From the NCBI RefSeq assembly GCF_014385165.1, contig NZ_JACRTF010000001.1, forward strand, positions 744,001-808,000: a stretch of 64,000 bases of DNA, read 5' to 3'. Position 1 is the first letter of the stretch, and each line of letters begins with the position of its first letter. The stretch is from Jilunia laotingensis (GTDB taxonomy: Bacteria; Bacteroidota; Bacteroidia; Bacteroidales; Bacteroidaceae). Both the position numbers and the translations under genes were made by a program. Under the pieces are notes generated by a model. That model had not been told where the DNA came from. It saw only the letters and a list, made by a program, of their open reading frames with translations, and made no database searches. Below, one piece after another: positions 45,155 through 53,995 of this stretch.

Positions 45155-45667
45155 ATGCTAAAGAAAATTGCACTTTTAATTTTGTTGATACTTCCAATGG
45201 GGGTATTTGCGCAAACTCTTAAGTTCGGTCATATGAACGGCCAAGAGGTAGTTATGGCCATGCCGGAATTTACAAAAGCCCAAGCTGACATGCAGGCTTT
45301 GCAGAAAAAGTATACCGACGAATTCCAAAGGACTCAGGAAGAATTCAACAAGAAATATCAGGAATTTCAACAAGCAATGGCTAAGGATTCACTGCCACAA
45401 AACATTGCGGAAAGAAGACAAAAAGAATTAGCTGACATGGCCCAGAGACAAGAACAATTCCAACAGGAAGCAGAGCAAGGTTTGCAACAAGCAAATCAAG
45501 AGGCTATGACTCCGATCTACAAGAAATTGGACGAGGCCATTCAAGCCGTAGGTGCTGCTGAAGGTGTAATTTATATCTTCGACGTTGCACGTACTCCGAT
45601 TCCATATATTGGTGCCCAAAGCATTGACTTGACTGCAAAAGTGAAAGCTCAACTAGGAATCAAATAA
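45155..45667 (+). CDS. OmpH/Skp-family periplasmic chaperone (copy 2)
   Basis: 170 residues. Signal peptide 1-19 (ending VFA), LKFGHMNGQEVVMAMPEFTKAQADMQ, a Gln/Glu-rich coiled coil (about 45-115) and the closing GVIYIFDVARTPIPYIGAQSIDLTAKVKAQLG. Same layout as the preceding gene but clearly diverged, with much more glutamine in the coil. The pair suggests homo- or heterotrimeric chaperones. A strong terminator closes the operon. Confidence 0.92.
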   Translation: MLKKIALLILLILPMGVFAQTLKFGHMNGQEVVMAMPEFTKAQADMQALQKKYTDEFQRTQEEFNKKYQEFQQAMAKDSLPQNIAERRQKELADMAQRQEQFQQEAEQGLQQANQEAMTPIYKKLDEAIQAVGAAEGVIYIFDVARTPIPYIGAQSIDLTAKVKAQLGIK

Positions 45668-45687
45668 GAGATCGATAAACAAATCAT

Positions 45688-45743
45688 AAAAAGTGAAAGG
45701 GGAAATGAAGTTTTAAAGCTTCTTTTCCCCTTTCACTTTTTTC
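45688..45743 (+). terminator. Terminator of the uppS-bamA-skp operon
   Basis: AAAGTGAAAGGGGAAA (to 45705) pairs with TTTCCCCTTTCACTTT (45724-45739) over an 18-base loop, with T runs. The murI -7 box TATCTTTGC follows at 45750-45758. Confidence 0.9.
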
Positions 45744-45832
45744 TTTTTCTATCTTTGCCACTCGAAAACAAGACATCGGTCGGGTGAGCCAGCTTACCCC
45801 ATCGAACTAAAAAACATATCAGAACGCCAGCT

Positions 45833-46675
45833 ATGAAACAGAATCTTCCACTACTCCCCGGACCAATCGGGGTATTCGATTCGGGTTACGGAGGACTGAC
45901 CATTCTCAGCAAGATCAGAGAAGTCCTCCCTCAATACGACTATATATACTTAGGTGACAATGCGCGGAATCCGTATGGGACGCGATCTTTCGAAATAGTC
46001 TATGAGTTCACCTTGCAGGCCGTCAATAAATTGTTTGAAATGGGATGCCACTTGGTGATATTAGCATGTAACACGGCTTCTGCCAAAGCACTCCGTACCA
46101 TTCAGATAAACGACCTCCCCCACCTCGATCCACAACGACGTGTATTAGGAGTGATTCGACCCACGGTAGAATGCATCGGCAATTTGACTGGTAGCCGCCA
46201 TGTCGGTGTACTTGCTACGGCCGGTACCATCAAGTCCGAATCTTATCCTCTGGAAATACACAAACTTTTTCCGGATATAACCGTTAGTGGAGAAGCTTGT
46301 CCGATGTGGGTGCCTTTGGTGGAATACAATGAGGCAGATAGCCGGGGAGCCGACTATTTTATACAGAAACATATCAATGCATTGCTATGCAAAGACCCGA
46401 AAATAGATACCATAGTACTGGGGTGTACCCACTATCCGCTATTGCTTCCAAAAATAAAACAATTCATGCCTGATGGAATAAACATAGTCTCTCAAGGAGA
46501 ATATGTAGCAAATAGTCTGAAAGATTATTTATATCGTCATCCCGAGATGGATAGCAGATGTACAAAGAAAGGGAAGTGCCATTTTTACACAACCGAAGCA
46601 GAAGAAAAGTTCACAGAATCAGCATCTGCCTTTTTAGAAGAGACGATCAGCGTACAGCACATCTCACTGGAGTAA
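45833..46675 (+). CDS. murI: Glutamate racemase
   Basis: 280 residues. IGVFDSGYGGLTILSKI (catalytic Asp/Ser region), LGDNARNPYG, LVILACNTASAKALR with the first catalytic Cys, and TIVLGCTHYPLLLP with the second. It provides D-glutamate for peptidoglycan. It has its own promoter-like box at 45750-45758, downstream of the bamA operon terminator, and ends convergently against the fimbrillin-like gene. Confidence 0.95.
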   Translation: MKQNLPLLPGPIGVFDSGYGGLTILSKIREVLPQYDYIYLGDNARNPYGTRSFEIVYEFTLQAVNKLFEMGCHLVILACNTASAKALRTIQINDLPHLDPQRRVLGVIRPTVECIGNLTGSRHVGVLATAGTIKSESYPLEIHKLFPDITVSGEACPMWVPLVEYNEADSRGADYFIQKHINALLCKDPKIDTIVLGCTHYPLLLPKIKQFMPDGINIVSQGEYVANSLKDYLYRHPEMDSRCTKKGKCHFYTTEAEEKFTESASAFLEETISVQHISLE

Positions 46676-46766
46676 TATTTTCCAATCGGACATAAAAAAA
46701 CACCTTCCCCGTCCTGTTCATAAGCGAGGCGAAGAAGGTTCGATCTACTCTTAAAGACCCATATTG

Positions 46767-47522
46767 CTAAAGTGGAATAGCACCATCCACGATATAAGAT
46801 GTACCGTTCGAGTTGATGACAACCGTATAACTATATCCAGGCTTTAATGTTTGAGTTTCAGTTGTTTTTGCTGTAAACGTGCGACCATCCTCCAATTCGA
46901 CTTTAAATTCAGTTCCTTTCGTAATAGCTTGCGGTAAAAGATTTACAGTACGACTATTCCCATCGACCAACGTAACCCGGTTCAATTCATTCACAGGAGT
47001 GATAACACCCGTTCGCAGATCTTGCTTACCTTTGTTTTTTACAGGAGCGATTACTTTGACTTTGCCTTGATAAATACTGCCGTCTTCATTGAGAATTTCA
47101 ACCTGCAAAGGAGAAGTAACATGCTTGAACTCCAGGCAAACTTGTTGTTGTCCGTTTTTTGCAGTAGCTACCCCAAAAAGATAATCCATCCCTCCTGTCA
47201 ATTCACGGGTTTCCTCATCAAACTCATCCTCACCTGACAAACGCGGATAATGGGCATAAAAGACAACATCATTCACATCACCATACTCACTCCACGAACG
47301 TGTATCCTCTTTAATATTCAATACGGTGAATGTCTCTTCCAGATTCGTACTCATCGAAATAATATCGATGTCCGAACCAAGACCACGGGTCAGGTTTCCT
47401 TCGCCAATCACTACACCGGTGAAAGACATGCGCGGTTCATTCGGCTGCTTTGTCTCTTCTTCTTGTTGGCAACTCCATAGGCAACTTAATGCCAGTGTCA
47501 TAAGAAATACTTTTGTTTTCAT
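46767..47522 (-). CDS. Fimbrillin-like (Mfa/FimA superfamily) lipoprotein
   Basis: 251 residues. Lipoprotein signal with lipobox LWSC (Cys18), then a beta-rich region typical of fimbrillin-family proteins: MSFTGVVIGEGNLTRGLGSD, FYAHYPRLSGEDE, ELTGGMDYLFGVATAKNGQQQVCLEFKHVTSPLQVEIL, and a closing LKPGYSYTVVINSNGTSYIVDGAIP. Such proteins are pilus subunits or tip/anchor proteins. It starts 20 bp after the TPR sensor kinase, so the kinase may be cotranscribed with a surface product. No pilus assembly genes are nearby. Confidence 0.8.
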   Translation of the reverse strand: MKTKVFLMTLALSCLWSCQQEEETKQPNEPRMSFTGVVIGEGNLTRGLGSDIDIISMSTNLEETFTVLNIKEDTRSWSEYGDVNDVVFYAHYPRLSGEDEFDEETRELTGGMDYLFGVATAKNGQQQVCLEFKHVTSPLQVEILNEDGSIYQGKVKVIAPVKNKGKQDLRTGVITPVNELNRVTLVDGNSRTVNLLPQAITKGTEFKVELEDGRTFTAKTTETQTLKPGYSYTVVINSNGTSYIVDGAIPL

Positions 47523-47542
47523 TTGTTGGGGTAATTAAAATG

Positions 47543-49516
47543 TTAATAAATCTGTGAATATGGTACTGTGAATATAAATCGGCAACCACCGGTATATTTG
47601 CCATCGATAACCAAACTACCGTTTAGCTTCTGAGCCACTCCCCGGCAAATGGCAAGCCCCAAGCCTGTACCCTGCGAATAACCGTTCAGCTTGACAAAAC
47701 GGTCAAAGACCTCTTCTTGTTTTTCCACAGGGATACCGATACCGGTGTCTGTAACAGTGAAGCATATGATCCGTTCCTTCTCCAATATTTCGTAAGCCAA
47801 TGTTATGCTACCTTCTTGCGTAAACTTAGCAGCATTGTGCAATAGATTGACCAACACCTGAACAATACGATCGGGATTGCTTAAAACAGTAAGTTTCCGG
47901 CACGGAGACTGGAAACGTAAATCCACTCCTTCCCGGATATCTTTGCGAATACGTTCCATACTTATCATACAACAATCATGAATATCCGTCGATATATCCG
48001 ATGCAATGCAACTGCCCTTGTCAAGGTCGGATAGTTCGAGTACATCGGTTATCAACCGCAGCAAATTATTGCTGTTCTCTTTAATAATAGTTGCATATAC
48101 TTTCGCCTCCGGATCATTCTGATACTGGTCGCCTAAAATCTGTGAAAAGCCTACAATCGAATTCAGTGGTGTACGTATCTCATGCGACATGCTTTGTATG
48201 AACATTGTTTTCATCTGGCTGGCGGCTTCGGCCGAATTCTTGGCCTTGCGCAATTCCTCTTCGGAATGGAGCAAACGTTTGTTCATTCGGTTTTCCCGAT
48301 AGAGGAAAATAAAAACGATAATGAGCAGGATAGCCAAAGAAACAATTAAAATCTGTTTGTTGTGCAATTCCTTTCTTTGCGCCTGAAGCATCAGCTCATT
48401 TTTCTCCGATCTCAGTCTCTCGACATTGACCAAAGTGGCAAATCCACTGATTGACTTTTCTTCATCCGCTTGTCGGATAGAATCCACCATCTGGATATAA
48501 CGACCAAAGAATGTGGCAGCCAGGTCATTCCTCCCCATAGCCTGATATACTTCCGCTTTCATTCGTAAATGGTTACTTCGCAAGGCATGTTCATTGAGTT
48601 TTAATTCCGCTGCAATCTGCTTATCAGCAGCTTCCAATGCTTTCAGGTATTGCCGGTTCTCTTTGTAATAAAAGTACTCATTCTCATAATACAATTTCTG
48701 GTAAGTTTCCAGTTTCCTGTCATTGTTGAGCATCTGTTTGCACTCTTGCAAAGTCTTCCACGCATCATTCACCTTATTAGTTGCCAAATAATAACGCACA
48801 TAGACCAACTTTGTATAGAAATTGTGCATACTGGCCTTAGCGGTCAATTCCGCTTTCTTCAACATTTCTTGAGCTTTGGTCAATTCTTCATGATCAATGT
48901 AGTATTTGGCTACTTCAGCGTAGGTTAACGAGATGTTATAAAAATCGACATGGTAAGTTTCCGTCAGTTCAATGCTCTTCTGATAGTACTCAATGGCCAA
49001 ATCCTTCAAGTCTTTCATCTCATATATTTGATACAAACTATTATAGCAATAGAGCAATCCCATCTTACTATCTTTTTTCCGTGCATCCTTCAACATTTCT
49101 TCAGCCTCATAAAGAGCAAGATTAGCTTTACCGGTCTTTAGATAATGGAGAATCAACCGATTGTTCCATACAAAATAATAATACTTCAACTGGTTCGTTT
49201 TAGCCGCAAAGTCTTTTACTATATTTGTATAATGGATTATGCTGTCTTCATTCTCCCCATTGAAATAATAATGGTCCAGCTTGACTGTCAAAGCTACTGC
49301 TTGCATCCGGAGATCTTTTTTATCCCCAGACATTTCATATAGCGAATCGGCCATCCTAAGCACACTTTCATTACCTATATTTTCCTGGCAATGCTGAAAA
49401 TATGAATAAAGCGTACTATCCACATTGTATTCTTTTTCCTCTTGAGCTACAATCATAAAGCAGGAAAGAAGAAAAGAATAAGTCAATAATATTCGTCGTA
49501 GAATTGTTAAATACAT
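47543..49516 (-). CDS. TPR-containing sensor histidine kinase
   Basis: 657 residues. Signal peptide (1-24), a periplasmic region of tetratricopeptide-like helical pairs (about 30-350; for example KMGLLYCYNSLYQIYEMKDLKDLAIEYYQKSIEL), one membrane helix at 389-407, a coil, HisKA with QSMSHEIRTPLNSIVGFSQ (His445), and HATPase with VTDTGIGIPVEKQEEVFDRF and GTGLGLAICRGVAQ. No receiver domain and no response regulator gene are in the window. TPR kinases in Bacteroidota usually sense an envelope protein or peptide. Minus-strand TATATTTGC lies at 49559-49551. Confidence 0.9.
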   Translation of the reverse strand: MYLTILRRILLTYSFLLSCFMIVAQEEKEYNVDSTLYSYFQHCQENIGNESVLRMADSLYEMSGDKKDLRMQAVALTVKLDHYYFNGENEDSIIHYTNIVKDFAAKTNQLKYYYFVWNNRLILHYLKTGKANLALYEAEEMLKDARKKDSKMGLLYCYNSLYQIYEMKDLKDLAIEYYQKSIELTETYHVDFYNISLTYAEVAKYYIDHEELTKAQEMLKKAELTAKASMHNFYTKLVYVRYYLATNKVNDAWKTLQECKQMLNNDRKLETYQKLYYENEYFYYKENRQYLKALEAADKQIAAELKLNEHALRSNHLRMKAEVYQAMGRNDLAATFFGRYIQMVDSIRQADEEKSISGFATLVNVERLRSEKNELMLQAQRKELHNKQILIVSLAILLIIVFIFLYRENRMNKRLLHSEEELRKAKNSAEAASQMKTMFIQSMSHEIRTPLNSIVGFSQILGDQYQNDPEAKVYATIIKENSNNLLRLITDVLELSDLDKGSCIASDISTDIHDCCMISMERIRKDIREGVDLRFQSPCRKLTVLSNPDRIVQVLVNLLHNAAKFTQEGSITLAYEILEKERIICFTVTDTGIGIPVEKQEEVFDRFVKLNGYSQGTGLGLAICRGVAQKLNGSLVIDGKYTGGCRFIFTVPYSQIY

Positions 49517-49840
49517 CTTTTGTATTGATTAACAGTAGGATTATGCTATGCAAATATACGTTTATTTTTCATTTTTTAAATATATAATTGATTATATTAT
49601 TCAATCAGTTACACTATTTATCCATTTTGCTCACATAACGTTAAATATAGTTTCTTATGCATATGACAACAAACGGGAGTCCCATAAAACCATTTGGATT
49701 TACCAAGCTCTTTACCAGGTTGTCACTGAAAAGAAACATTAATTCACTAATACGATCCCTACTTTTTCCTTCCGTAATATGTTTATTAAGAAAAAACTTG
49801 TACATTTGTGAAAGTATGAACCTTTTTATACCGTGAAATT
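49517..49840. other. Divergent AT-rich intergenic region
   Basis: 324 bp between the TPR kinase and the DUF2007 gene. It holds a minus-strand -7 box (49559-49551) for the kinase and a plus-strand TACATTTGT (49801-49809) for the small gene. The remainder is AT-rich with no coding potential that I can support. Confidence 0.5.
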
Positions 49841-50074
49841 ATGAAAGAAGAAGATAATAGCCGTTTAGTTGAAGTATTCAACGGATCAAGATGGGAAGCT
49901 GAACTGATCAAAGGATTGCTTGAAAGTAATGACATAGAAGCCCTTCTGAAGGATGGACTTATGACAGCAATCGCGCCTTATATCAGTCCGACAGTTTCCG
50001 TTATGGTAAAAGAGGAAGACTATGAATCTGCAATGGAAGTTATCAGAAGCCGGAGCAAGGCTGACAACGACTGA
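49841..50074 (+). CDS. DUF2007-family small protein
   Basis: 77 residues. RLVEVFNGSRWEAELIKGLLESNDIEALLKDG, then SVMVKEEDYESAMEVIRSR, a clear DUF2007 pattern with the F-x-G-x-x-W-E-A motif. It is longer and closer to the family than the relative at 28635. Single-gene unit with its own promoter-like box; two small hairpins and a tandem array follow. Function unknown; the family is regarded as putative signal transduction. Confidence 0.82.
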   Translation: MKEEDNSRLVEVFNGSRWEAELIKGLLESNDIEALLKDGLMTAIAPYISPTVSVMVKEEDYESAMEVIRSRSKADND

Positions 50075-50114
50075 ATAGAGCAGATTTCATAATGAAGATT
50101 CTTCAATGAGGTAA

Positions 50115-50177
50115 TGCGTACAATGAATAAGTACGCTGTTACTTTCTCTGTTCATACCGGATTAATCCCCGGTATGA
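50115..50177. other. Two adjacent hairpins downstream of the DUF2007 gene
   Basis: GCGTAC (50115-50120) pairs with GTACGC (50130-50135), and TTCATACCGG (50150-50159) pairs perfectly with CCGGTATGAA (50168-50177). Neither has a T-tract. They precede the 22-bp array in the 423-bp gap 50075-50497. Confidence 0.55.
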
Positions 50178-50271
50178 AGTTAATGTGTATGATTAAATAA
50201 CTTAAGAAGAGCCTATTAAATTCGTACTTCCAAGTAGATGACATCTGCCACAACAGCAATGGCTACTCAGC

Positions 50272-50381
50272 GCGATGTATGTTAATACCCAAGGCGATAG
50301 GCATTAATATCCAACGCGATAAGTATTAATACCCAATACGATGAATATTAATACCCATTGTGAAGGGTATCAATACCTCTA
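50272..50381. repeat. 22-bp tandem array 4 (same TATTAATACC family as array 1), five units
   Basis: GCGAT-type anchors at 50272, 50294, 50316, 50338 and 50360 give an exact 22-bp period. The shared core is TATTAATACCCA with AACGCGAT following. The unit family is that of 5950-6037, 44 kb away. ATACCC (50351-50356) can pair with GGGTAT (50365-50370) across the last two units. It lies 198 bp past the DUF2007 stop and about 85 bp before the proB -7 box. Confidence 0.87.
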
Positions 50382-50467
50382 AAAACAAGGATGAATACGC
50401 ATGAATACGGCCTATGAGTATCTGAAAATAAAGAAAGGCCGATAACTTTCATTTCGATAAAAAGTTC

Positions 50468-50476
50468 TATATTTGT
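50468..50476 (+). promoter_or_regulatory. -7 box of proB
   Basis: TATATTTGT, 21 bases before the proB start; the upstream element is weak (TTTC at 50447-50450). Confidence 0.5.
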
Positions 50477-50497
50477 GCTTCCAAATCGAAAGCAAAA

Positions 50498-51580
50498 ATG
50501 AAACAAGAGTTTACAAGAGTAGCTGTAAAAGTAGGAAGTAATGTACTTACACGCCAAGACGGTACATTAGATGTAACGCGCATGTCTGCCCTCGTTGACC
50601 AGATCGCAGAATTGCATAAAGACGGTGTGGAAGTAATCCTGATCTCCTCCGGTGCCGTAGCCTCCGGCAAAAGCGAGATACGCACGACCAAAAAGTTGGA
50701 TAGCGTAGACCAACGACAACTCTTTTCAGCCGTGGGACAGGCCAAGCTAATCAATCGTTATTATGAACTCTTCCGCGATCACAACATTCCTGTCGGCCAG
50801 GTGCTGACCACTAAGGAAAGTTTCGGAACCCGCCGCCACTACCTAAACCAGAAAAACTGCATGACAGTGATGCTGGAAAACGGTGTACTGCCCATTGTCA
50901 ACGAAAATGATACCATATCCGTCACCGAACTGATGTTTACAGACAACGATGAATTGTCCGGACTGATTGCTTCAATGATGGACGCACAGGCTCTTATCAT
51001 ATTAAGCAACATCGACGGAATATACAACGGTTCCCCCAGCGATCCTTCTTCCTCCGTAATCCGCGAAATAGGACATGGAGAAGATCTGTCGAATTACATT
51101 CAAGCCGGGAAATCCTGTTTTGGAAGAGGAGGAATGCTGACAAAGACCAATATTGCCCGTAAGGTGGCAGACGAAGGAATAAGCGTCATAATTGCCAACG
51201 GGAAACGGGATAATATATTAGGCGACCTTTTGAAACAGCCTGAAGAAACCGTATGCACCCATTTCGTCCCCACTAAGGCCCCCGTGTCAAGTGTGAAAAA
51301 ATGGATTGCCCACAGTGAAGGCTTTGCCAAAGGAGAATTGCATATCAATGAACAAGCCACGGAAATCCTGACTTCAGACCATGCAGTCAGCATCCTTCCC
51401 GTCGGTATAGTAGGCATAGAAGGAGAATTTGAAAAAGATGATATTGTAAGAATCATCGATTACAAAGGAAACGCCATAGGGGTAGGAAAGGCAAATTGCA
51501 ATTCGTTACAGGCTCGTGAAGTGATGGGAAAACATGGGAAAAAAGAAATTGTACACTATGACTATCTGTACATAGAATAG
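50498..51580 (+). CDS. proB: Glutamate 5-kinase
   Basis: 360 residues. Amino-acid-kinase domain (1-260): VAVKVGSNVLTRQDG, VILISSGAVASG, LPIVNENDTISVTEL with the substrate-binding region, DNDELSGLIASMM, and a C-terminal PUA domain (about 275-355: KGELHINEQATEILTSDHAVSILPVGIVGIEGEFEKDDIVRIID). It phosphorylates glutamate, the first step of proline synthesis, and is usually inhibited by proline. proA follows after 78 bp. Confidence 0.95.
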   Translation: MKQEFTRVAVKVGSNVLTRQDGTLDVTRMSALVDQIAELHKDGVEVILISSGAVASGKSEIRTTKKLDSVDQRQLFSAVGQAKLINRYYELFRDHNIPVGQVLTTKESFGTRRHYLNQKNCMTVMLENGVLPIVNENDTISVTELMFTDNDELSGLIASMMDAQALIILSNIDGIYNGSPSDPSSSVIREIGHGEDLSNYIQAGKSCFGRGGMLTKTNIARKVADEGISVIIANGKRDNILGDLLKQPEETVCTHFVPTKAPVSSVKKWIAHSEGFAKGELHINEQATEILTSDHAVSILPVGIVGIEGEFEKDDIVRIIDYKGNAIGVGKANCNSLQAREVMGKHGKKEIVHYDYLYIE

Positions 51581-51658
51581 CGGAACTCTTTCCATCCATA
51601 TCACATCTATATAAAAGGTGTTCAATAATCGTTATCAATCTAAAGGACAAACAGGAAA

Positions 51659-52909
51659 ATGATACATCTGAATGAAACTTTCACCGCCGTCCAATCGGCC
51701 GGAAGAGAATTAGCCATAATCAGCGATGAACGCATAAATGAAATACTGAATGCAGTAGCCGATGCAGCGATTGCCGAAGCAGCATATATATTATCCGAGA
51801 ACAAGAAAGACCTGGCAAGAATGTCCCCGGACAATCCGAAGTACGATCGGCTGAAGTTAACGGAAGACCGTTTGAGGAATATTGCCGCTGATACACGCAA
51901 TGTAGCCACATTACCATCACCACTTGGAAAAGTTCTCAAAGAGTCAACACGTCCCAACGGAATGAAGTTGACCAAGATCAGTGTGCCATTCGGTGTGATC
52001 GGAATTATCTATGAGGCACGCCCGAATGTAAGTTTCGATGTGTTCTCACTTTGCTTAAAGAGTGGCAGCGCTTGCATTTTAAAAGGCGGAAGCGACGCCG
52101 ATTACTCCAATCGAGCCATTGTAAATGTCATACATCAGGTATTAAAGCGTTTCGATATAAACACCCATGTAGCAGAACTGCTTCCTGCAACCCGGGAAGC
52201 AACCACCGCCCTGCTCCATGCTAATGGATTTGTAGACCTTATTATTCCGCGAGGCAGTAGCCGGTTGATAAATTTTGTCCGTGAAAATGCGACCATACCT
52301 GTAATAGAAACCGGAGCAGGCATTTGCCATACTTATTTCGATGAGTTTGGTGATACGGAAAAAGGTGCGGCAATCATCAACAATGCCAAAACTCGCCGGG
52401 TGAGCGTATGCAATGCACTGGATTGCGTCATTATCCATGAAAAACGATTAAATGAATTGCCTTTGCTTTGCCGGAAACTTTCGGAAAGTAAAGTCATCAT
52501 ATTTGCCGATGCTCAAGCATTTCAAGCCTTGAAGGGATGTTATCCTCCGGAGCTTCTGAAGCCTGCCACTCCGGAAAGTTTCGGTACGGAGTTTCTGGAT
52601 TACAAAATGGCCATAAAAACCGTAAGCAGCTTTGAGGATGCCATAGGCCATATACAGGAATATAGCTCCAAACACAGTGAAAGCATCATCACGGAGAACA
52701 AAGACCGGTCGGAGTTGTTCTGTAAACTGGTAGATGCAGCCTGTGTATACAGCAATGTATCTACCGCCTTCACCGATGGTGCCCAATTCGGTTTGGGAGC
52801 AGAAATAGGTATCAGCACCCAAAAGCTGCACGCACGCGGCCCGATGGCATTGGAGGAAATCACTTCGTATAAATGGATTATCGAAGGAAACGGTCAAATC
52901 AGAGTATAA
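51659..52909 (+). CDS. proA: Glutamate-5-semialdehyde dehydrogenase
   Basis: 416 residues, ALDH superfamily. [55 protein letters not shown], and the catalytic region [15 protein letters not shown]. It reduces glutamyl-5-phosphate to the semialdehyde that cyclises to pyrroline carboxylate, the substrate of ProC. Its stop codon is directly followed by the ATG of the LD-transpeptidase gene. Confidence 0.95.
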   Translation: MIHLNETFTAVQSAGRELAIISDERINEILNAVADAAIAEAAYILSENKKDLARMSPDNPKYDRLKLTEDRLRNIAADTRNVATLPSPLGKVLKESTRPNGMKLTKISVPFGVIGIIYEARPNVSFDVFSLCLKSGSACILKGGSDADYSNRAIVNVIHQVLKRFDINTHVAELLPATREATTALLHANGFVDLIIPRGSSRLINFVRENATIPVIETGAGICHTYFDEFGDTEKGAAIINNAKTRRVSVCNALDCVIIHEKRLNELPLLCRKLSESKVIIFADAQAFQALKGCYPPELLKPATPESFGTEFLDYKMAIKTVSSFEDAIGHIQEYSSKHSESIITENKDRSELFCKLVDAACVYSNVSTAFTDGAQFGLGAEIGISTQKLHARGPMALEEITSYKWIIEGNGQIRV

Positions 52910-53947
52910 ATGAACAGATACATTACATACCTTTTTATAATTTTCCTTGTTCTTTCCTGCCTGTCATGTCAACTTAACGAAAAGACATCGCAGACGGAAG
53001 AATTCGCAGTCCCGGTGATTGACTCACTGGAACAGGAACTTCCTCAACCTGAAAAAGAGACTCCCAAGAAACTGGAACCGGAGGATATTTCGATTATAAA
53101 AGAGCTGAAATACGATAAATATACATTAGAAGATATTTATCCTTATAAAGACACCACCCGTAACTTTCAATGGGACAAAATCAAAGAGAGGCTGGCATTG
53201 CTTGAGAACATCCAACAAGAATCTCCCCTCCAATGGGGCATCCTGCAGAATTACAAAAACCGCAACGGTGAAGCACCGCTGGTGAAGAAGTATAAACGCG
53301 ATGCTTATCGTCGAATAGCCGATACGTTGGGCGTGGAACGCTATCAGTCCATTCCGCTTTATATGCTCAACGATACACTTGTTCCCGAACGTTACGGGCA
53401 GGATGGCGAACTGGCTCGGATTTTAGACGATGGAGAAAGATTCATGAAAGTTATCCCCATCTTTACGGGAGACGAGTGGTACGTTCCCCGGAAATATATC
53501 AAGCTGATTCCCGACACGGTCGTATTTGACAAAGCTATCATGGTGGATCGGAAAAATCAGAATATTACAACTCTGGAACAGGCCGGGCACGGTCAATGGA
53601 CGGTACGAAGCATGAATCCGGCTACCACCGGACGCCACCTGCCGCCCTATGCCCAAGAGACTCCCCTCGGTATTTTTGTCCTGCAGGAAAAGAAGAGCAA
53701 AATGATTTTCCTAAAAGACGGTTCACAGGAGACGGGGGGATTCGCACCTTACGCTAGCCGTTTTTCCGATGGAGGATATATTCACGGAGTACCGACCAAC
53801 GTTCCGCAAAAGTCACTGATAGAATACAGTCCGTCACTAGGAACCACGCCACGCTCGCACATGTGCGTACGGAATGCGACCTCTCACGCCAAGTTCATCT
53901 ACGACTGGGCACCTGTAAACGGAACCATTGTTTTTGTTTTGGAATAA
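52910..53947 (+). CDS. L,D-transpeptidase (YkuD fold) lipoprotein
   Basis: 345 residues. Lipoprotein-type N-terminus (LSCLSCQ, Cys17 or Cys20), a charged linker, and a C-terminal YkuD domain from about 205. Catalytic residues visible: His292 in GGYIHGVP and Cys319 in PRSHMCVRN; the usual SHGCVR reads SHMCVR. It would act on periplasmic peptidoglycan stems. It begins on the base after the proA stop, with no spacer, and argF' follows after 48 bp, an odd place for a cell-wall enzyme. Activity is inferred from fold and catalytic dyad. Confidence 0.85.
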   Translation: MNRYITYLFIIFLVLSCLSCQLNEKTSQTEEFAVPVIDSLEQELPQPEKETPKKLEPEDISIIKELKYDKYTLEDIYPYKDTTRNFQWDKIKERLALLENIQQESPLQWGILQNYKNRNGEAPLVKKYKRDAYRRIADTLGVERYQSIPLYMLNDTLVPERYGQDGELARILDDGERFMKVIPIFTGDEWYVPRKYIKLIPDTVVFDKAIMVDRKNQNITTLEQAGHGQWTVRSMNPATTGRHLPPYAQETPLGIFVLQEKKSKMIFLKDGSQETGGFAPYASRFSDGGYIHGVPTNVPQKSLIEYSPSLGTTPRSHMCVRNATSHAKFIYDWAPVNGTIVFVLE

Positions 53948-53995
53948 TAAAATACCTATCTTTGATATTATTATAATGACTTAAAAGCCACAAAT

